A DNA stretch of 64,000 nt from Pseudomonas sp. 5P_3.1_Bac2 (GTDB lineage Bacteria; Pseudomonadota; Gammaproteobacteria; Pseudomonadales; Pseudomonadaceae), in assembly GCF_025465995.1 (NCBI RefSeq), contig NZ_JANLNY010000006.1:806001-870000 (forward strand), in the 5' to 3' direction. Shown here piece by piece: positions 15,800 through 24,838 of this stretch (positions are counted from its first letter, which is position 1; each line of letters opens with the position of its first letter). The position numbers and the translations under genes were made by a program. The notes below the pieces were generated by a model. The model saw only the letters and a list, made by a program, of their open reading frames with translations. It did not search any database and had not been told where the DNA came from.

Positions 15800-16903
15800 C
15801 TAAGCCTGTTTACGCTGGCCTTGCTCGTAGTTGGCCACTTGTGCGCGAATCTGCGGCAGCAGGTGCTGGCCGTAATCGATGGCGTCGCGCAGTTGGTCAA
15901 AGCCACGGAACAAGAAGGTCGTGACGCCCAGCTTGTAATACTCCAGCGCTGCCTCAGCCACTTGTGCGGCGGTGCCCACCAGTGAGGTGGAGTTGCCGGC
16001 GGCGCCGGTCAGGGCGGCAATGGCGGTCCACAAGCGCACGTCGTGTACGGTCTTTTGGCTGGCGATATCGACCAGGCGCTGTGAACCACTATTGCTCTTG
16101 CCCACATTGCGGTCGCGGCGCTTGCTCTGGCGTTGCTCGATCAAGGTTTTCGCGTCGGCCAGAATCTGCTCAGCGCGGGCCCAGGCTTGTTCTTCCGTGG
16201 CACCCAAGATGGGGCGTAACGACAGGCTAAAGCGGATATGGTTTTCCCGCCCGTAACGGGCGGCAGCCTTACGCACTTGGGCGATGCGCTGGCGGATATT
16301 GTCCAGTGGCTCGCCCCACATCATGTACACGTCGGCATGCTTGGCGGCGACTTCCACAGCGGCGTCGGAAGCGCCGGAAAAGTAGATCGGCACATGGGGC
16401 TTTTGCAGCGGTTTAACCAATGTCAGGTTGTCTTCCACCTGGTAGTGCTGGCCATGATGGGAGAAGGGTTGGCTTTGCGTCCAGGTTTGCTTGAGCACGT
16501 CTAAGTACTCATCGGTACGGGCGTAGCGGGCGTCCTTATCGATAAAGTCGCCATCGCGCTGCAAGTCGCCACTGTCCCCGCCGGTGATCACGTTGATCGC
16601 CGCGCGGCCACGGCTCAGTTGATCCAAGGTGGCGAATTGGCGGGCGGCAAAGGTCGGCGCCTGAAAGCCCGGCCGGTGCGCCACCAACAAGCCTAAACGC
16701 TCGGTATGGGCCGCGACATAACTGGCCAGCACCAAGGAATCAGCCGCGCTGGTGTTAACAGCCAGCAGGGCTTGGTCAAAACCGCCATATTCCTGGGCCT
16801 GGGCAAAGGCCTTGATAAACTCCAAATCGACATTGGGCCCACGGGGGGCTTGGGATTCGCTGCCTTCCTGCGGGCCGATCAGACCAATAAATTCGAGACT
16901 CAT
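15800..16903 (-). CDS. FMNH2-dependent LLM monooxygenase, SsuD type
   Basis: Start at 16903 after AGGAG (the frame upstream is untranslated). The 367-residue protein has the bacterial-luciferase-like fold of alkanesulfonate monooxygenase: FIGLIGPQEGSES at strand 1, PTFAARQFATLDQLSRGRAAINVITGGD, then YFSGASDAAVEVAAKHADVYMMWGEP. These residues form the flavin and substrate pocket. SsuD enzymes cleave the C-S bond of sulfonates, giving aldehyde and sulfite, using FMNH2 from a separate reductase; no reductase is encoded here. The gene is 30 bases downstream of another LLM gene and probably in one operon with it. Confidence 0.9.
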   Translation of the reverse strand: MSLEFIGLIGPQEGSESQAPRGPNVDLEFIKAFAQAQEYGGFDQALLAVNTSAADSLVLASYVAAHTERLGLLVAHRPGFQAPTFAARQFATLDQLSRGRAAINVITGGDSGDLQRDGDFIDKDARYARTDEYLDVLKQTWTQSQPFSHHGQHYQVEDNLTLVKPLQKPHVPIYFSGASDAAVEVAAKHADVYMMWGEPLDNIRQRIAQVRKAAARYGRENHIRFSLSLRPILGATEEQAWARAEQILADAKTLIEQRQSKRRDRNVGKSNSGSQRLVDIASQKTVHDVRLWTAIAALTGAAGNSTSLVGTAAQVAEAALEYYKLGVTTFLFRGFDQLRDAIDYGQHLLPQIRAQVANYEQGQRKQA

Positions 16904-16933
16904 AGCTTGTGCTCCTGTCGCTGGCAAAGGGGG

Positions 16934-18268
16934 TTAGGCCACGGCGCTGTGTTCGCGCCGCTGGCTGTAGCGATTACGCGGTACGGCAAGGTCGAAATGC
17001 TCGCGCAGGGTCTTGCCGCTGTACTCCTCGCGGAACAACCCACGCTGTTGCAGCACCGGCACCACTAATTCGGTGAACCGTTGCAAGCCGTCAGGCAGCA
17101 GCGTATTGACGATAAAACCGTCGGCGGCCTGATGATCAAACCAGTGCTGCAAAGCATCGGCGACTTGCTCGGGGGTGCCGACAAAATCCCGCCTTGGCGC
17201 GGCAAAGCGCAGGGCCACTTGGCGCAGGGTCAGGCCTTGGTCGCGGGCCAGTTGTTTGAGTTGATCCGAGGTGCCTTTGTGGCTGTTGCTGCCCAAGTCG
17301 CCCAGATCAGGGAAGGGCGCATCCAGCTCATGACGGCTGAAGTCGTAATCATTGAAGGGCCGGCCCAGGGCGACCAGCGCGTCGTCAATGCTGGTGAGCG
17401 CCAGAGCTTGTTGATAGCGCTCTTCTGCATCGGCCGCATCACGCCCGACTATGGGCCGGATGCCCGGCAGAATCGCTAAGTCATCGGGGTTGCGCCCGGC
17501 CTGTTTGGCGCGCAACTTGAGGTCCAGATAATAGGCTTGGGCATCGTTAAAGCCTTCGGGGCTGACGAAGATCGCATCGGCCGTACGGGCGGCGAAATTG
17601 CGTCCATCTTCAGAGGTGCCAGCCTGGAAGATCAGCGGCTGGCCTTGGGCTGAGCGCGCGATATTTAACGGGCCTTTGACCTTAAAAAACTCGCCTTGAT
17701 GATTGAGTGTGTGCAGTTTTTCCGGGTCAAAGAACTGGCCGCTGGCTTTGTCACGGACAAACGCATCGTCTTCCCAGGAGTCCCACAAGCCTTGCACCAC
17801 GGCCACATGCTCATGGGCGATGCGATAGCGTTCGGCATGGGGCGGGTGGCCGGCCTTGCCGAAGTTATCGGCGGTACCGGACAGCCAAGAGGTGACCACA
17901 TTCCAACCTGCGCGACCGCCGCTGATGTGATCCAGCGAGGCCAGTTGCCGCGCCACTTGGAAGGGCTCGGTGTAGCTCACGGTAACGGTGGCTACCAGGC
18001 CAATATGCTCGGTGACGGCGGCCAAGGCGCTGAGTATGGTCAGCGGCTCGAAGCGGTTGAGGTAATGCGGGCTGGATTTAGCGTGGATATGCAGGCTGTC
18101 GGCGATAAAGGCGAAGTCGAATTTAGCGGCCTCCGCCAGCTGTGCCTGTTGCTTGTAGAAACTGAAATTGACACTGGCATCGCTTAAGGCATCCGGGTGA
18201 CGCCATTCACCCCAGCCATGGCCCACGCCATGGATCATGGTGCCCAGTTTTAATTGTTTGTGGCTCAT
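16934..18268 (-). CDS. LLM flavin monooxygenase, NtaA/SnaA/DszA type
   Basis: Start at 18268 after CAGGAG. The 444-residue protein has the pattern of the longer LLM group (nitrilotriacetate, pristinamycin and dibenzothiophene-sulfone monooxygenases): [66 protein letters not shown] and [23 protein letters not shown]. Members oxidise amino-polycarboxylates, sulfones or alkyl sulfur compounds with FMNH2. It is the first gene of the two-gene LLM operon and has a long leader carrying the shared box described separately. Confidence 0.9.
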   Translation of the reverse strand: MSHKQLKLGTMIHGVGHGWGEWRHPDALSDASVNFSFYKQQAQLAEAAKFDFAFIADSLHIHAKSSPHYLNRFEPLTILSALAAVTEHIGLVATVTVSYTEPFQVARQLASLDHISGGRAGWNVVTSWLSGTADNFGKAGHPPHAERYRIAHEHVAVVQGLWDSWEDDAFVRDKASGQFFDPEKLHTLNHQGEFFKVKGPLNIARSAQGQPLIFQAGTSEDGRNFAARTADAIFVSPEGFNDAQAYYLDLKLRAKQAGRNPDDLAILPGIRPIVGRDAADAEERYQQALALTSIDDALVALGRPFNDYDFSRHELDAPFPDLGDLGSNSHKGTSDQLKQLARDQGLTLRQVALRFAAPRRDFVGTPEQVADALQHWFDHQAADGFIVNTLLPDGLQRFTELVVPVLQQRGLFREEYSGKTLREHFDLAVPRNRYSQRREHSAVA

Positions 18269-18574
18269 GCTGCGCTCCTGGAACGGCCCGTGCAGTCGAC
18301 AACAGCTAAAGGCCGCAACAGGCAATGGAATAGGGGGTATCTCAGTGCGGCTGCTGCTGTGGTTCAGTCGGTGCTTTCGCGTGATAGCTGAACCTTGAGC
18401 AACCGGCCTCCGCCAGGAAAGGGGTCGGTCCGGTTAGACCTTATGCTTGCGCGTACAGGCTGTGAAAGTATTTATTCTTCTATGCTAATTATTTATTTAA
18501 AGCATTTACTATTATCATCTTTATAAGTACTTAGCATTTTAATTGGTATAACAGTTAGGCGTTTTGGCCGGCTG
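18269..18574 (-). promoter_or_regulatory. Promoter and long leader of the LLM monooxygenase operon
   Basis: The 306-base gap has an AT-rich half (18475-18545) with AATTAGCAT and a CTTTCACA element, then the box ACCGACCCC...GGCGGAGG (18407-18429, minus strand), then about 140 bases of leader. The spacing from CTTTCACA to the box (31 bases) is close to that in the amine oxidase leader (29 bases), so the two promoters look related. After GGAGG a frame with a TTG start could give a 12-residue peptide ([12 protein letters not shown]), without cysteine. Confidence 0.45.
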
Positions 18575-21013
18575 CTAGAAGTTATAGGTCAGCCGGGTGA
18601 AGTAGTAGCCACCGGTAAAGCCATAGGGTGAATAGGCGCCGTAGCCCTTGCTGTTACTTTTACTGGCCGGCTGATTACGCTCAGGGTAAATATCAAACAG
18701 GTTGCGTCCGCCGATGGCGATATTCAGCTGTTTGTTCAGCTGATAGGCCAGGTCTAAGTCGGTAATCCAGCGCGCGCCATATTCGCGATCCAGCGAGCGG
18801 TTGGCGCTGTCATTGACCTCCCGGTGCGAGCCGTAGCGGGTGAGGCCCAGGTTGACGCTATAGCGGTCGATTTGCCAATTGGCCCCTAGCAGTAACTTGG
18901 TGTGCGGCTGCACTTCGGTGATGTTGTTGCGGGCCTGGCGATTCATCAGCTCATAGTCGCGACCCAGAATATTCACGCCTTGTTGATAGTCGAGGATCTC
19001 GGTTTGGTTCCAGTTCCACGCGGCGGTCCACAGCACGCTGCCGAATTTACCTAAGTCCTGCTGATAGCTGCTGACCAGATCAATACCCTTGGTGCGAGTG
19101 TCGGCGCCGTTGGTGAAGTACTGGCCGCCCGAGGTGGAGTTGATGCCGTTGTCCAGCAGGGTCTGGGTCACCTCTGGGCCGAGCAGGGTGCCGGTGAGAG
19201 TGATGCGATCACGCACGTTGATCAGGTAGGCGTCGGCGGTAAAGCTCAGGCGCTCACTGGGTTGGTAGGTCAGGCCCAGGCTGTAGTTGGTCGACTTCTC
19301 TGGTTTTAAGCTCTGCGCGCCCAGGGCTTTGGCCGTGGCAGAGTCCACCGGCAACACGCCGTAGTTGATCGACTGGTACACGCCATCGACTACGCCAAAG
19401 GTGGTGGAGCGGGCACTGAACAGGCTGTTGGCCAGTGACGGTGCGCGAAAGCCGTTACTCACCGTCGCGCGTACAGCCAACTCTGGGGTGAACTCATAGC
19501 GGGTGCTGAGCTTGCCGCTGCGGGTGGCGCCAATGCCTTCGTTGTAATGCTCGTAGCGCAGGGCGGTGTCCACGTACCACTGTGGCAGCGGGTTAAAGCC
19601 GACATCGACATAACCGGCGACGCTGTTACGGTGGGCACTGCTGGTTTCCTGCGGCGAGATACCATTGGTGACCTGTGCACCTGAGGCGGCGCAATTGCCC
19701 GGAGCCACGCAATAGCCGCCATTAGCCCAACTGGCCCAGTCGCCATCCTGTACCTCATAGCCGTCACGGCGATGTTCCAAGCCAAAAGAGAAATCCAAGG
19801 GCTTGCTCAGGCCGATCTCATAGCTGCGGTGCACATCGAGGTTGCTGGTCAGTTGGGTGGAAATCCAGGTGCCGGACTTAAACGAATTGGGCGTGGCTTC
19901 GCCCAGCGACGGGTTCTGGTTGTGCCACGTGCCTTGTTCGGCCTCGTTGCGCCCGTAGGTGCTGGACAGGTCCCAATCCCAGTCACCGGCCAGGCCCTTG
20001 GCGCCGAAAGCGGCTTGGAAGTCGCGCTCCTCGATATACCAGGTGGGTGTGTAACCCGCTGGATAGCCATTGGGGCCGGTAGTGATGGTGTTGGTGATAG
20101 TCGGCAAACGGAAGTTTTGCCCTTGCTCGGCCTTGCGATAAGCCCAAGTGCCGAAGGAGTACAGGCTGAGGTTGTCGTGCACTGGCAGCTCGGCGTTATA
20201 GCCCAGGCTGGCCAAGTTGATTTTCGGCGTGCCGTAGCCGCCGTAGGTGACTTTGCCGGCTTTTTCGTAGGCCTCGGCATAGCTGTAGCCGTTGCCACTG
20301 GCCTTGTTATCGTCATTTTGGCTGCGGGCATCCAAGGCCAATTGCACGATGCCGCCGTCGCCGATCTCAAAGCCTTTGTTCAAACTTTGCTGCACGGTTT
20401 GTTTTTTACCGTCGTAGCCTTGGCCGATGTTAGAAACTGCGGTGCCGCTGCTGTCGGCCTTGAGAATCACGTTGATCACCCCGGCAATGGCATCCGAGCC
20501 GTACTGGGCCGCAGCGCCATCGCGTAGCACTTCGACATGATCAATTGCGGCGATGGGGATCAGATCCAAGTCCACCGGCGCCGCGCCGGCGTTAATCCCG
20601 CTGATATTTAAGGTGGCGCTGCTGTGCCGGCGTTTGCCGTTGACCAACACCAGCACCTGCGCCGCGTTTAGGCCGCGTAAGCTGGGGGAGCGGGCCATGC
20701 CGCTGGCATCCCAGCCGGTTTTTTCCGGCAGGGTGAACGACGGAATCGTCGCGCTTAGGGCCTCCATCAGTCCAGGTTTGCCGGTGTTTTGCAGCTGCTT
20801 GGCGCTGATCACATCAATCGGCGCCGGGCTGCTGGTCACCGTCCGTTTTTGGCTGCCACGGTTGCCGGTGACCACCACAGTATCCAGCCGTGGATTGCTG
20901 GCGGCGGTTGTGCTGTCGGCATAGCTGTCGACTGGGTTAAAGGCGAGCAAAGTCGCCGGCAAGAGGGCGAGGTAATGGCGGTGGGGGCGTTGGTTAAGGT
21001 TCAAGGCAGACAT
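18575..21013 (-). CDS. TonB-dependent outer-membrane receptor
   Basis: A large receptor of 812 residues. After a signal peptide (AFNPVDSYADS) come a plug domain (LDTVVVTGNRGSQKRTVTSS, and IDHVEVLRDGAAAQYGSDAI) and a barrel ending in YYFTRLTYNF. The VLVNGKRRHSSATLNISGIN segment is typical of the receptor group annotated as iron-complex or unknown-substrate receptors with plug regions rich in GKR. It lies 118 bases downstream of the exported RidA gene on the same strand, so it probably belongs to the amine oxidase operon and imports that substrate. Confidence 0.93.
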   Translation of the reverse strand: MSALNLNQRPHRHYLALLPATLLAFNPVDSYADSTTAASNPRLDTVVVTGNRGSQKRTVTSSPAPIDVISAKQLQNTGKPGLMEALSATIPSFTLPEKTGWDASGMARSPSLRGLNAAQVLVLVNGKRRHSSATLNISGINAGAAPVDLDLIPIAAIDHVEVLRDGAAAQYGSDAIAGVINVILKADSSGTAVSNIGQGYDGKKQTVQQSLNKGFEIGDGGIVQLALDARSQNDDNKASGNGYSYAEAYEKAGKVTYGGYGTPKINLASLGYNAELPVHDNLSLYSFGTWAYRKAEQGQNFRLPTITNTITTGPNGYPAGYTPTWYIEERDFQAAFGAKGLAGDWDWDLSSTYGRNEAEQGTWHNQNPSLGEATPNSFKSGTWISTQLTSNLDVHRSYEIGLSKPLDFSFGLEHRRDGYEVQDGDWASWANGGYCVAPGNCAASGAQVTNGISPQETSSAHRNSVAGYVDVGFNPLPQWYVDTALRYEHYNEGIGATRSGKLSTRYEFTPELAVRATVSNGFRAPSLANSLFSARSTTFGVVDGVYQSINYGVLPVDSATAKALGAQSLKPEKSTNYSLGLTYQPSERLSFTADAYLINVRDRITLTGTLLGPEVTQTLLDNGINSTSGGQYFTNGADTRTKGIDLVSSYQQDLGKFGSVLWTAAWNWNQTEILDYQQGVNILGRDYELMNRQARNNITEVQPHTKLLLGANWQIDRYSVNLGLTRYGSHREVNDSANRSLDREYGARWITDLDLAYQLNKQLNIAIGGRNLFDIYPERNQPASKSNSKGYGAYSPYGFTGGYYFTRLTYNF

Positions 21014-21131
21014 CCTTTTCTGTCCAATGATTAACGCTAGGTTTGTGGCCAGTGCCCGTGTGAGCTCAGTGCGCAGCTGATGGCTTAAGTGCGTGCCACC
21101 CGGCTCAGGCTGGCGAAGCTAGCTCTAGGCC

Positions 21132-21632
21132 TTACGGCGCTTTCGCGGCCACCGCTTCAATTTCCACCAGCGCGCCAGGCAAGGGCAGGGCCACCACTTG
21201 TATGGCGGTGCGCGTGGGTTTATTCGGCTGCGCGGCGGTGGCGAAGAAGGTGGTGTAGGCGGCTTGTAAACCGGCGAAGTCGAGCTGGCCGCCTTTGGCC
21301 GGATCACCGACTAAAAACACCCGGAGCTGGACGATGTCGCCCAAGTCCAAACCTTGGCTGTTCAAGGCACTTTTCAATTTGCCGAGCACTGAGCGGGTCT
21401 GGGTTTCGGTATCGCCATAGGCGGCAACACTGCCCTTGGGAGCCTTGGTATCAGCCACATCGGGCAAGGTGCCGCTGACAAAAGTCAGTTGGGCGCTGGC
21501 CGGGACCGTGACCAGTTGCGAGATAGGGAAATTACTGCCCGGCGGGTCAACCCGCTTGATGCTGTCGGCAAAGGCCGTGGGTAGGGTCAGGCTCATAAGG
21601 GCTCCGATCAGTAAGGCGCTGCGTGTGCTCAT
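21132..21632 (-). CDS. Exported RidA (YjgF/YER057c/UK114) family protein
   Basis: A 166-residue protein with a cleavable signal peptide (first about 22 residues, ending TAFADS), then a RidA domain. The domain has the LTFVSGTLPD strand, the DIVQLRVFLV segment and PTRTAIQV, whose arginine binds the carboxylate of the imine or enamine in RidA. RidA proteins hydrolyse reactive imines; most act in the cytoplasm. Here the protein should act in the periplasm, next to the exported amine oxidase encoded 28 bases upstream, whose product is an imine. The ribosome binding site AAGGAAG is good. Confidence 0.92.
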   Translation of the reverse strand: MSTRSALLIGALMSLTLPTAFADSIKRVDPPGSNFPISQLVTVPASAQLTFVSGTLPDVADTKAPKGSVAAYGDTETQTRSVLGKLKSALNSQGLDLGDIVQLRVFLVGDPAKGGQLDFAGLQAAYTTFFATAAQPNKPTRTAIQVVALPLPGALVEIEAVAAKAP

Positions 21633-21660
21633 GGTGGTCTTCCTTGCTTGGGTTAAGGGC

Positions 21661-23241
21661 TTAAGCGGCTACACCGCGGCGGTTTTGCTCGGCATGGGCG
21701 CTGATCAAACCGACCACACGCCGGGCTGACTCGGCTGCGCTGTTTTGCCAAATACCAACACCGGTGTGCGCCAAGGCATCGCTGGCCAGCCAGGTGCGCC
21801 CTTGGGGTTGATTGAGGGTGTCGTAGGCCGGCTGGGCGACTTCGTCATGGACGATCCAGGGGCTTTCGCTGAAGGGGATTTTTGACCAGTTAACCGCTAC
21901 GCCGCGGCCCAGCTTGCTGGAGTGGCTAGGGTGCAGTGACTCCACCGCCGCGCGGGATGAAGCCAGTTGCGCAGCCCAGGGTTTGGCCGCGAACTGCTCA
22001 GCCACATTGCTGGTGTTATAGGTCGCCACCAAGATGCCTTGGGCGCTATTCAGACGGTCGCTGGGGTACCAGAGGTTGCGGGCTTCGTGGTTGATATAGG
22101 AAAGACCGCCGTAAATCTGGTAGTCGGTCTCCCAAAAACGCGGCGATTGCCAGGCCACCTTATTCGCCTTATCGCCTTGTACCGTGCTCAGGGCCTGTTG
22201 GAACTCGCTGGTGAAGTTGGTCTGCAGCCGTTTAAGCAGCGGCAGGGGCAGGGCGACCACGGCGTAATCAGCCGTCTCGGTGTGCACAACCCCGGTTTTA
22301 CGATCACGCCAACGCACGCTGCTGCCGCTGTCGGTGGTCTGCAGGCTGAGTACTTCAGCGCCCAGTTGCACCTGATCTTTAACCTGGCGATAGAACGCCT
22401 TGGGGATTTGATCCATGCCGCCCACCGGCTGGAACATGGTCGCGGAAAACTCGGGGATTTCATCAAACACTAAGGGCAGCAACAGGTTGCTATCGAGCAA
22501 GCGATCCAGGTCAAGCGGTTCACGAATAATCGCGGTTTGCTCACCCCCTCCGGCAAAGCGTGAATAGCCCGAACGCACGGAGCCGGCGTAGTGCTGCTTG
22601 GCATCGAGGTCGCCATAGACCTTAAGGAATTCGAGTAAAGCCTTACGCTGTTCGGTGCTTAACGCTTGATCAAGCCCCTTGTTGTTAAGGCTTTGCACCA
22701 GCAGTTCGCTGAGGTGGCCGCGGGTGTCGTTCACCGCCTGGCGCAACAGAATGGGCGGTTTAGATAGATCTGGCTGCGCCAGGGCGTTGCGACTGCTGTT
22801 AACCAAAACTTGCAGCTCTACGCCCAGCTCGCGGCAGTAACCCAAGATGGTCAGATGATGGCTCGGCAGGCGCGCGGCGCCGGCGTTAAAGAACAGGCCG
22901 TCGTCAAACTCTACCGTCTGTTTGCTGCCATCGTTATGCTCGATTTTGTCGCCGTTGCGTAAGGTCCACACGCGTCCGCCAATGCGTTCGCGGGCCTCCA
23001 ATAAACGCACGCTGAAGCCGGCTTTGCGCAGCTCGTAAGCCGATACTAAGCCGCTAATCCCACCACCGATAATCAGCACCCGTTTGCCGTTACCAGCCCC
23101 CGTGGGCAATTTAAGCGGGCTAAAGCTGGTCGCTTGGGCAGTCTGTGCGGCCAAACCTAAACCGCCCAAACTGCTGGCCAGCGCGGAGTAGCCGCCCACA
23201 GCGGCAATACGATTGATCAAATCTCTACGGGTAAGCCCCAT
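21661..23241 (-). CDS. Exported flavin amine oxidase (Tat signal)
   Basis: Start at 23241, nine bases after GGAG; upstream ATGs in frame are less well placed. The 526-residue protein has a twin-arginine-like leader (LTRRDLINRIAAVGGYSAL), then an FAD-binding Rossmann start IIGGGISG at residues 57-64 and LLEARERIGGRVW around 80-92, the usual monoamine/L-amino-acid oxidase fingerprint. The family oxidises amines or amino acids to imines with release of hydrogen peroxide. With RidA next in the operon, oxidation and imine hydrolysis probably both happen in the periplasm. Its leader contains a small cysteine-rich ORF. Confidence 0.92.
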   Translation of the reverse strand: MGLTRRDLINRIAAVGGYSALASSLGGLGLAAQTAQATSFSPLKLPTGAGNGKRVLIIGGGISGLVSAYELRKAGFSVRLLEARERIGGRVWTLRNGDKIEHNDGSKQTVEFDDGLFFNAGAARLPSHHLTILGYCRELGVELQVLVNSSRNALAQPDLSKPPILLRQAVNDTRGHLSELLVQSLNNKGLDQALSTEQRKALLEFLKVYGDLDAKQHYAGSVRSGYSRFAGGGEQTAIIREPLDLDRLLDSNLLLPLVFDEIPEFSATMFQPVGGMDQIPKAFYRQVKDQVQLGAEVLSLQTTDSGSSVRWRDRKTGVVHTETADYAVVALPLPLLKRLQTNFTSEFQQALSTVQGDKANKVAWQSPRFWETDYQIYGGLSYINHEARNLWYPSDRLNSAQGILVATYNTSNVAEQFAAKPWAAQLASSRAAVESLHPSHSSKLGRGVAVNWSKIPFSESPWIVHDEVAQPAYDTLNQPQGRTWLASDALAHTGVGIWQNSAAESARRVVGLISAHAEQNRRGVAA

Positions 23242-23246
23242 AAACG

Positions 23247-23445
23247 CCATCTCCATATGGCTGCTGCAGGGCGCGTTGAATTTGGCCACAGCCACGCGCA
23301 ACCTGTCAGTCAAGCCTGAGGTTTGCTGGTCGGCGTTCTGCTGACTACCAGGAGTTGGCTGCGCTTAAGGCAGCTCGCAGGAGGGCACGCGAGCCCACTG
23401 GCAGAGGCAGAAATCCATTTTTGCCTCCACCTGGTTGGGGTCGGT
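23247..23445 (-). promoter_or_regulatory. Probable translational attenuator of the amine oxidase gene
   Basis: From 23445 downward on the minus strand: the box ACCGACCCC...GGTGGAGG (23424-23445) that holds the leader peptide's ribosome binding site, the leader ORF, and GCCAACTCC (complement 23351-23359) a few bases after its stop. The last segment pairs at eight of nine positions with GGAGATGGC (complement 23247-23255), which is the ribosome binding site region of the amine oxidase. A ribosome stalled in or stopping at the leader could change this pairing. One mismatch and a loop of about 95 bases make this a hypothesis. Confidence 0.4.
23365..23418 (-). CDS. Leader peptide MDFCLCQWARVPSCELP, three cysteines
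   Basis: An ORF of 17 codons starts at ATG (complement 23416-23418), five bases after a perfect GGAGG, and ends in TAA. Three of 17 codons are cysteine (all TGC). It lies in the 300-base leader of the amine oxidase gene, 124 bases before that gene's start. The signal for translation is stronger than that of the gene downstream. Cysteine-coding leader peptides in other bacteria control sulfur genes by ribosome stalling when charged tRNA-Cys is scarce. No such function is shown for this peptide; that role is inferred from sequence and context. Confidence 0.6.
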   Translation of the reverse strand: MDFCLCQWARVPSCELP

Positions 23446-23520
23446 GAAGAGAACATAAGCGTCTAGAACGCGCTTGTGAAAGGCTATTTTGATCTAAGAT
23501 AATAATCAGCAATTAGCATA
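23438..23520 (-). repeat. Promoter repeat, copy A (amine oxidase promoter)
   Basis: This stretch between the LysR gene and the amine oxidase gene is about 88 percent identical, by eye, to 30212-30292 on the plus strand. Conserved blocks are ATTATTATCTTAGATC, AAATAGCCTTTCACAAGCG and TCTAGACGCTTAT, followed by TTCACCGAC. It contains the small palindromes ATCTTAGAT and TCTAGA. The position fits a promoter with a LysR-type operator for the amine oxidase operon. Confidence 0.7.
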
Positions 23521-23542
23521 GTTGATAACTATAAAAATGCAG

Positions 23543-24445
23543 TTAAAGCATTTTGTGCTGGCTTAGCTGCTGAACTGAAACCTCGCCAAATAACTCCACC
23601 GGTCCTTGTAAGTTACCCAGATAGGCCGGATGGAACAGCCATAGATCGACCTGCGGTTTGAAGTCACTTACGTTCAGCACTTCCAGCTGATCACGGTGAC
23701 GGCTGGCCGCCAGCAGTGGCTCCGGCACCAAGCCCAGACCATGGCCATTGGCGACCAAACCCAGCTGCAGCTCGGTGCCAAAGGTTTCCAAGTTGATATT
23801 CAGCGATAGCCCTTGTTCGCTTAAAGCCCGCTGCAGGCCCGCGCGAAAGCCACAACCCTCAGGGTTCAGCACCCAGCCTTGGGTGTAGCAGTCTTTGAGC
23901 TTGTAACTGCGTTTAGTCGCCGTGCCTTTGGCGGTTACCACACGCAATTGCATGCGGCCAATGGAACGGCTGCTGATGCCCTCGGGGAAGATTTTGCCGG
24001 TGGGGAACAGCGCCGCCGCTGCGTCCAGCTCGCCATTTTCCATTTTGCCAATCAAGGCACTACCCCAGCCGCTCACCACCTGAGTGCGCAGCTCCGGGAA
24101 TACCTCACGGATATTTTCCAGCGCCGCCAACAGCACCACATCACCAATGGTTTGCGGTACGCCTAAACGCAGAGTACCGCTGGGGGCCCCTTCATTACCG
24201 ACTAACTCACGCAGGGTGTCGATCTCGCGCAAGATGGCTTTGCACTGCTCATACACCCGCCAGCCCATGGGCGTTGGTTTAAGCGGTTTGGTGTTGCGAT
24301 CGAGCAGGGTGGTGCCCAGGTCTTCTTCAAAATTCTGCAGGCGGCGGGTTACAGCCGGTTGCGTTAATTGCAAAGCCTCAGCCGCCAGATTGGTCGACTG
24401 GCAGCGAATGACGGCGACGAAGGCGTCCATGTCATCGATTTTCAT
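23543..24445 (-). CDS. LysR-family transcriptional regulator
   Basis: A 300-residue protein from the ATG at 24445. Residues 1-60 form the winged helix-turn-helix (MDAFVAVIRCQSTNLAAEAL, QLTQPAVTRRLQNFEEDLGT); the rest is the two-lobed co-inducer domain (GTLRLGVPQTIGDVVLLAAL, WVLNPEGCGFR, ANGHGLGLVPEPLL). It lies upstream of and in the same direction as the amine oxidase gene, with 300 bases between. The likely targets are the amine oxidase-RidA-receptor operon and perhaps the promoter copy at 30.2 kb. The effector is unknown. Confidence 0.9.
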   Translation of the reverse strand: MKIDDMDAFVAVIRCQSTNLAAEALQLTQPAVTRRLQNFEEDLGTTLLDRNTKPLKPTPMGWRVYEQCKAILREIDTLRELVGNEGAPSGTLRLGVPQTIGDVVLLAALENIREVFPELRTQVVSGWGSALIGKMENGELDAAAALFPTGKIFPEGISSRSIGRMQLRVVTAKGTATKRSYKLKDCYTQGWVLNPEGCGFRAGLQRALSEQGLSLNINLETFGTELQLGLVANGHGLGLVPEPLLAASRHRDQLEVLNVSDFKPQVDLWLFHPAYLGNLQGPVELFGEVSVQQLSQHKML

Positions 24446-24838
24446 ATTCCGTTCTCGCATATTGGGCATGAGGGAAATGTAAACTGAGAATAATACCAAT
24501 GCACACTGTTTGCTGCTTATGAATGCACAAATTTATCCACGGCAGAGGCTGAGCGCCTATCTCGGCGGGGCAAATTCGGCAACTCTGATGTGCCGCTTTT
24601 ACAGTCATGCGGCGTTGAGCCTGCGCAGCGTCTATAGCGCTGCAAACAATGGCGCTCTGCTTGTTCACAGTGTTTTTGCATCACGCGGGGTTGGCCTGCA
24701 TAGGGTGTAAAAATCAGCCGTTACCGGACGCTGCTGCAAGTGTTTAACGCGATAGCGACTGGACTTGATCACGCGATGATTAAGCTTGGAGGAGGGAAGG
24801 GCGCATGCGTTCGGGGAGCACACAATACTTGGATAACT
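24446..24838. other. Intergenic stretch without recognised gene
   Basis: The 393 bases between the LysR gene and the GNAT pseudogene contain short open frames on both strands, none with a ribosome binding site or a recognisable product. The part next to the LysR gene (24446-24540) is the likely promoter of that gene. Nothing else is visible. Confidence 0.5.
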
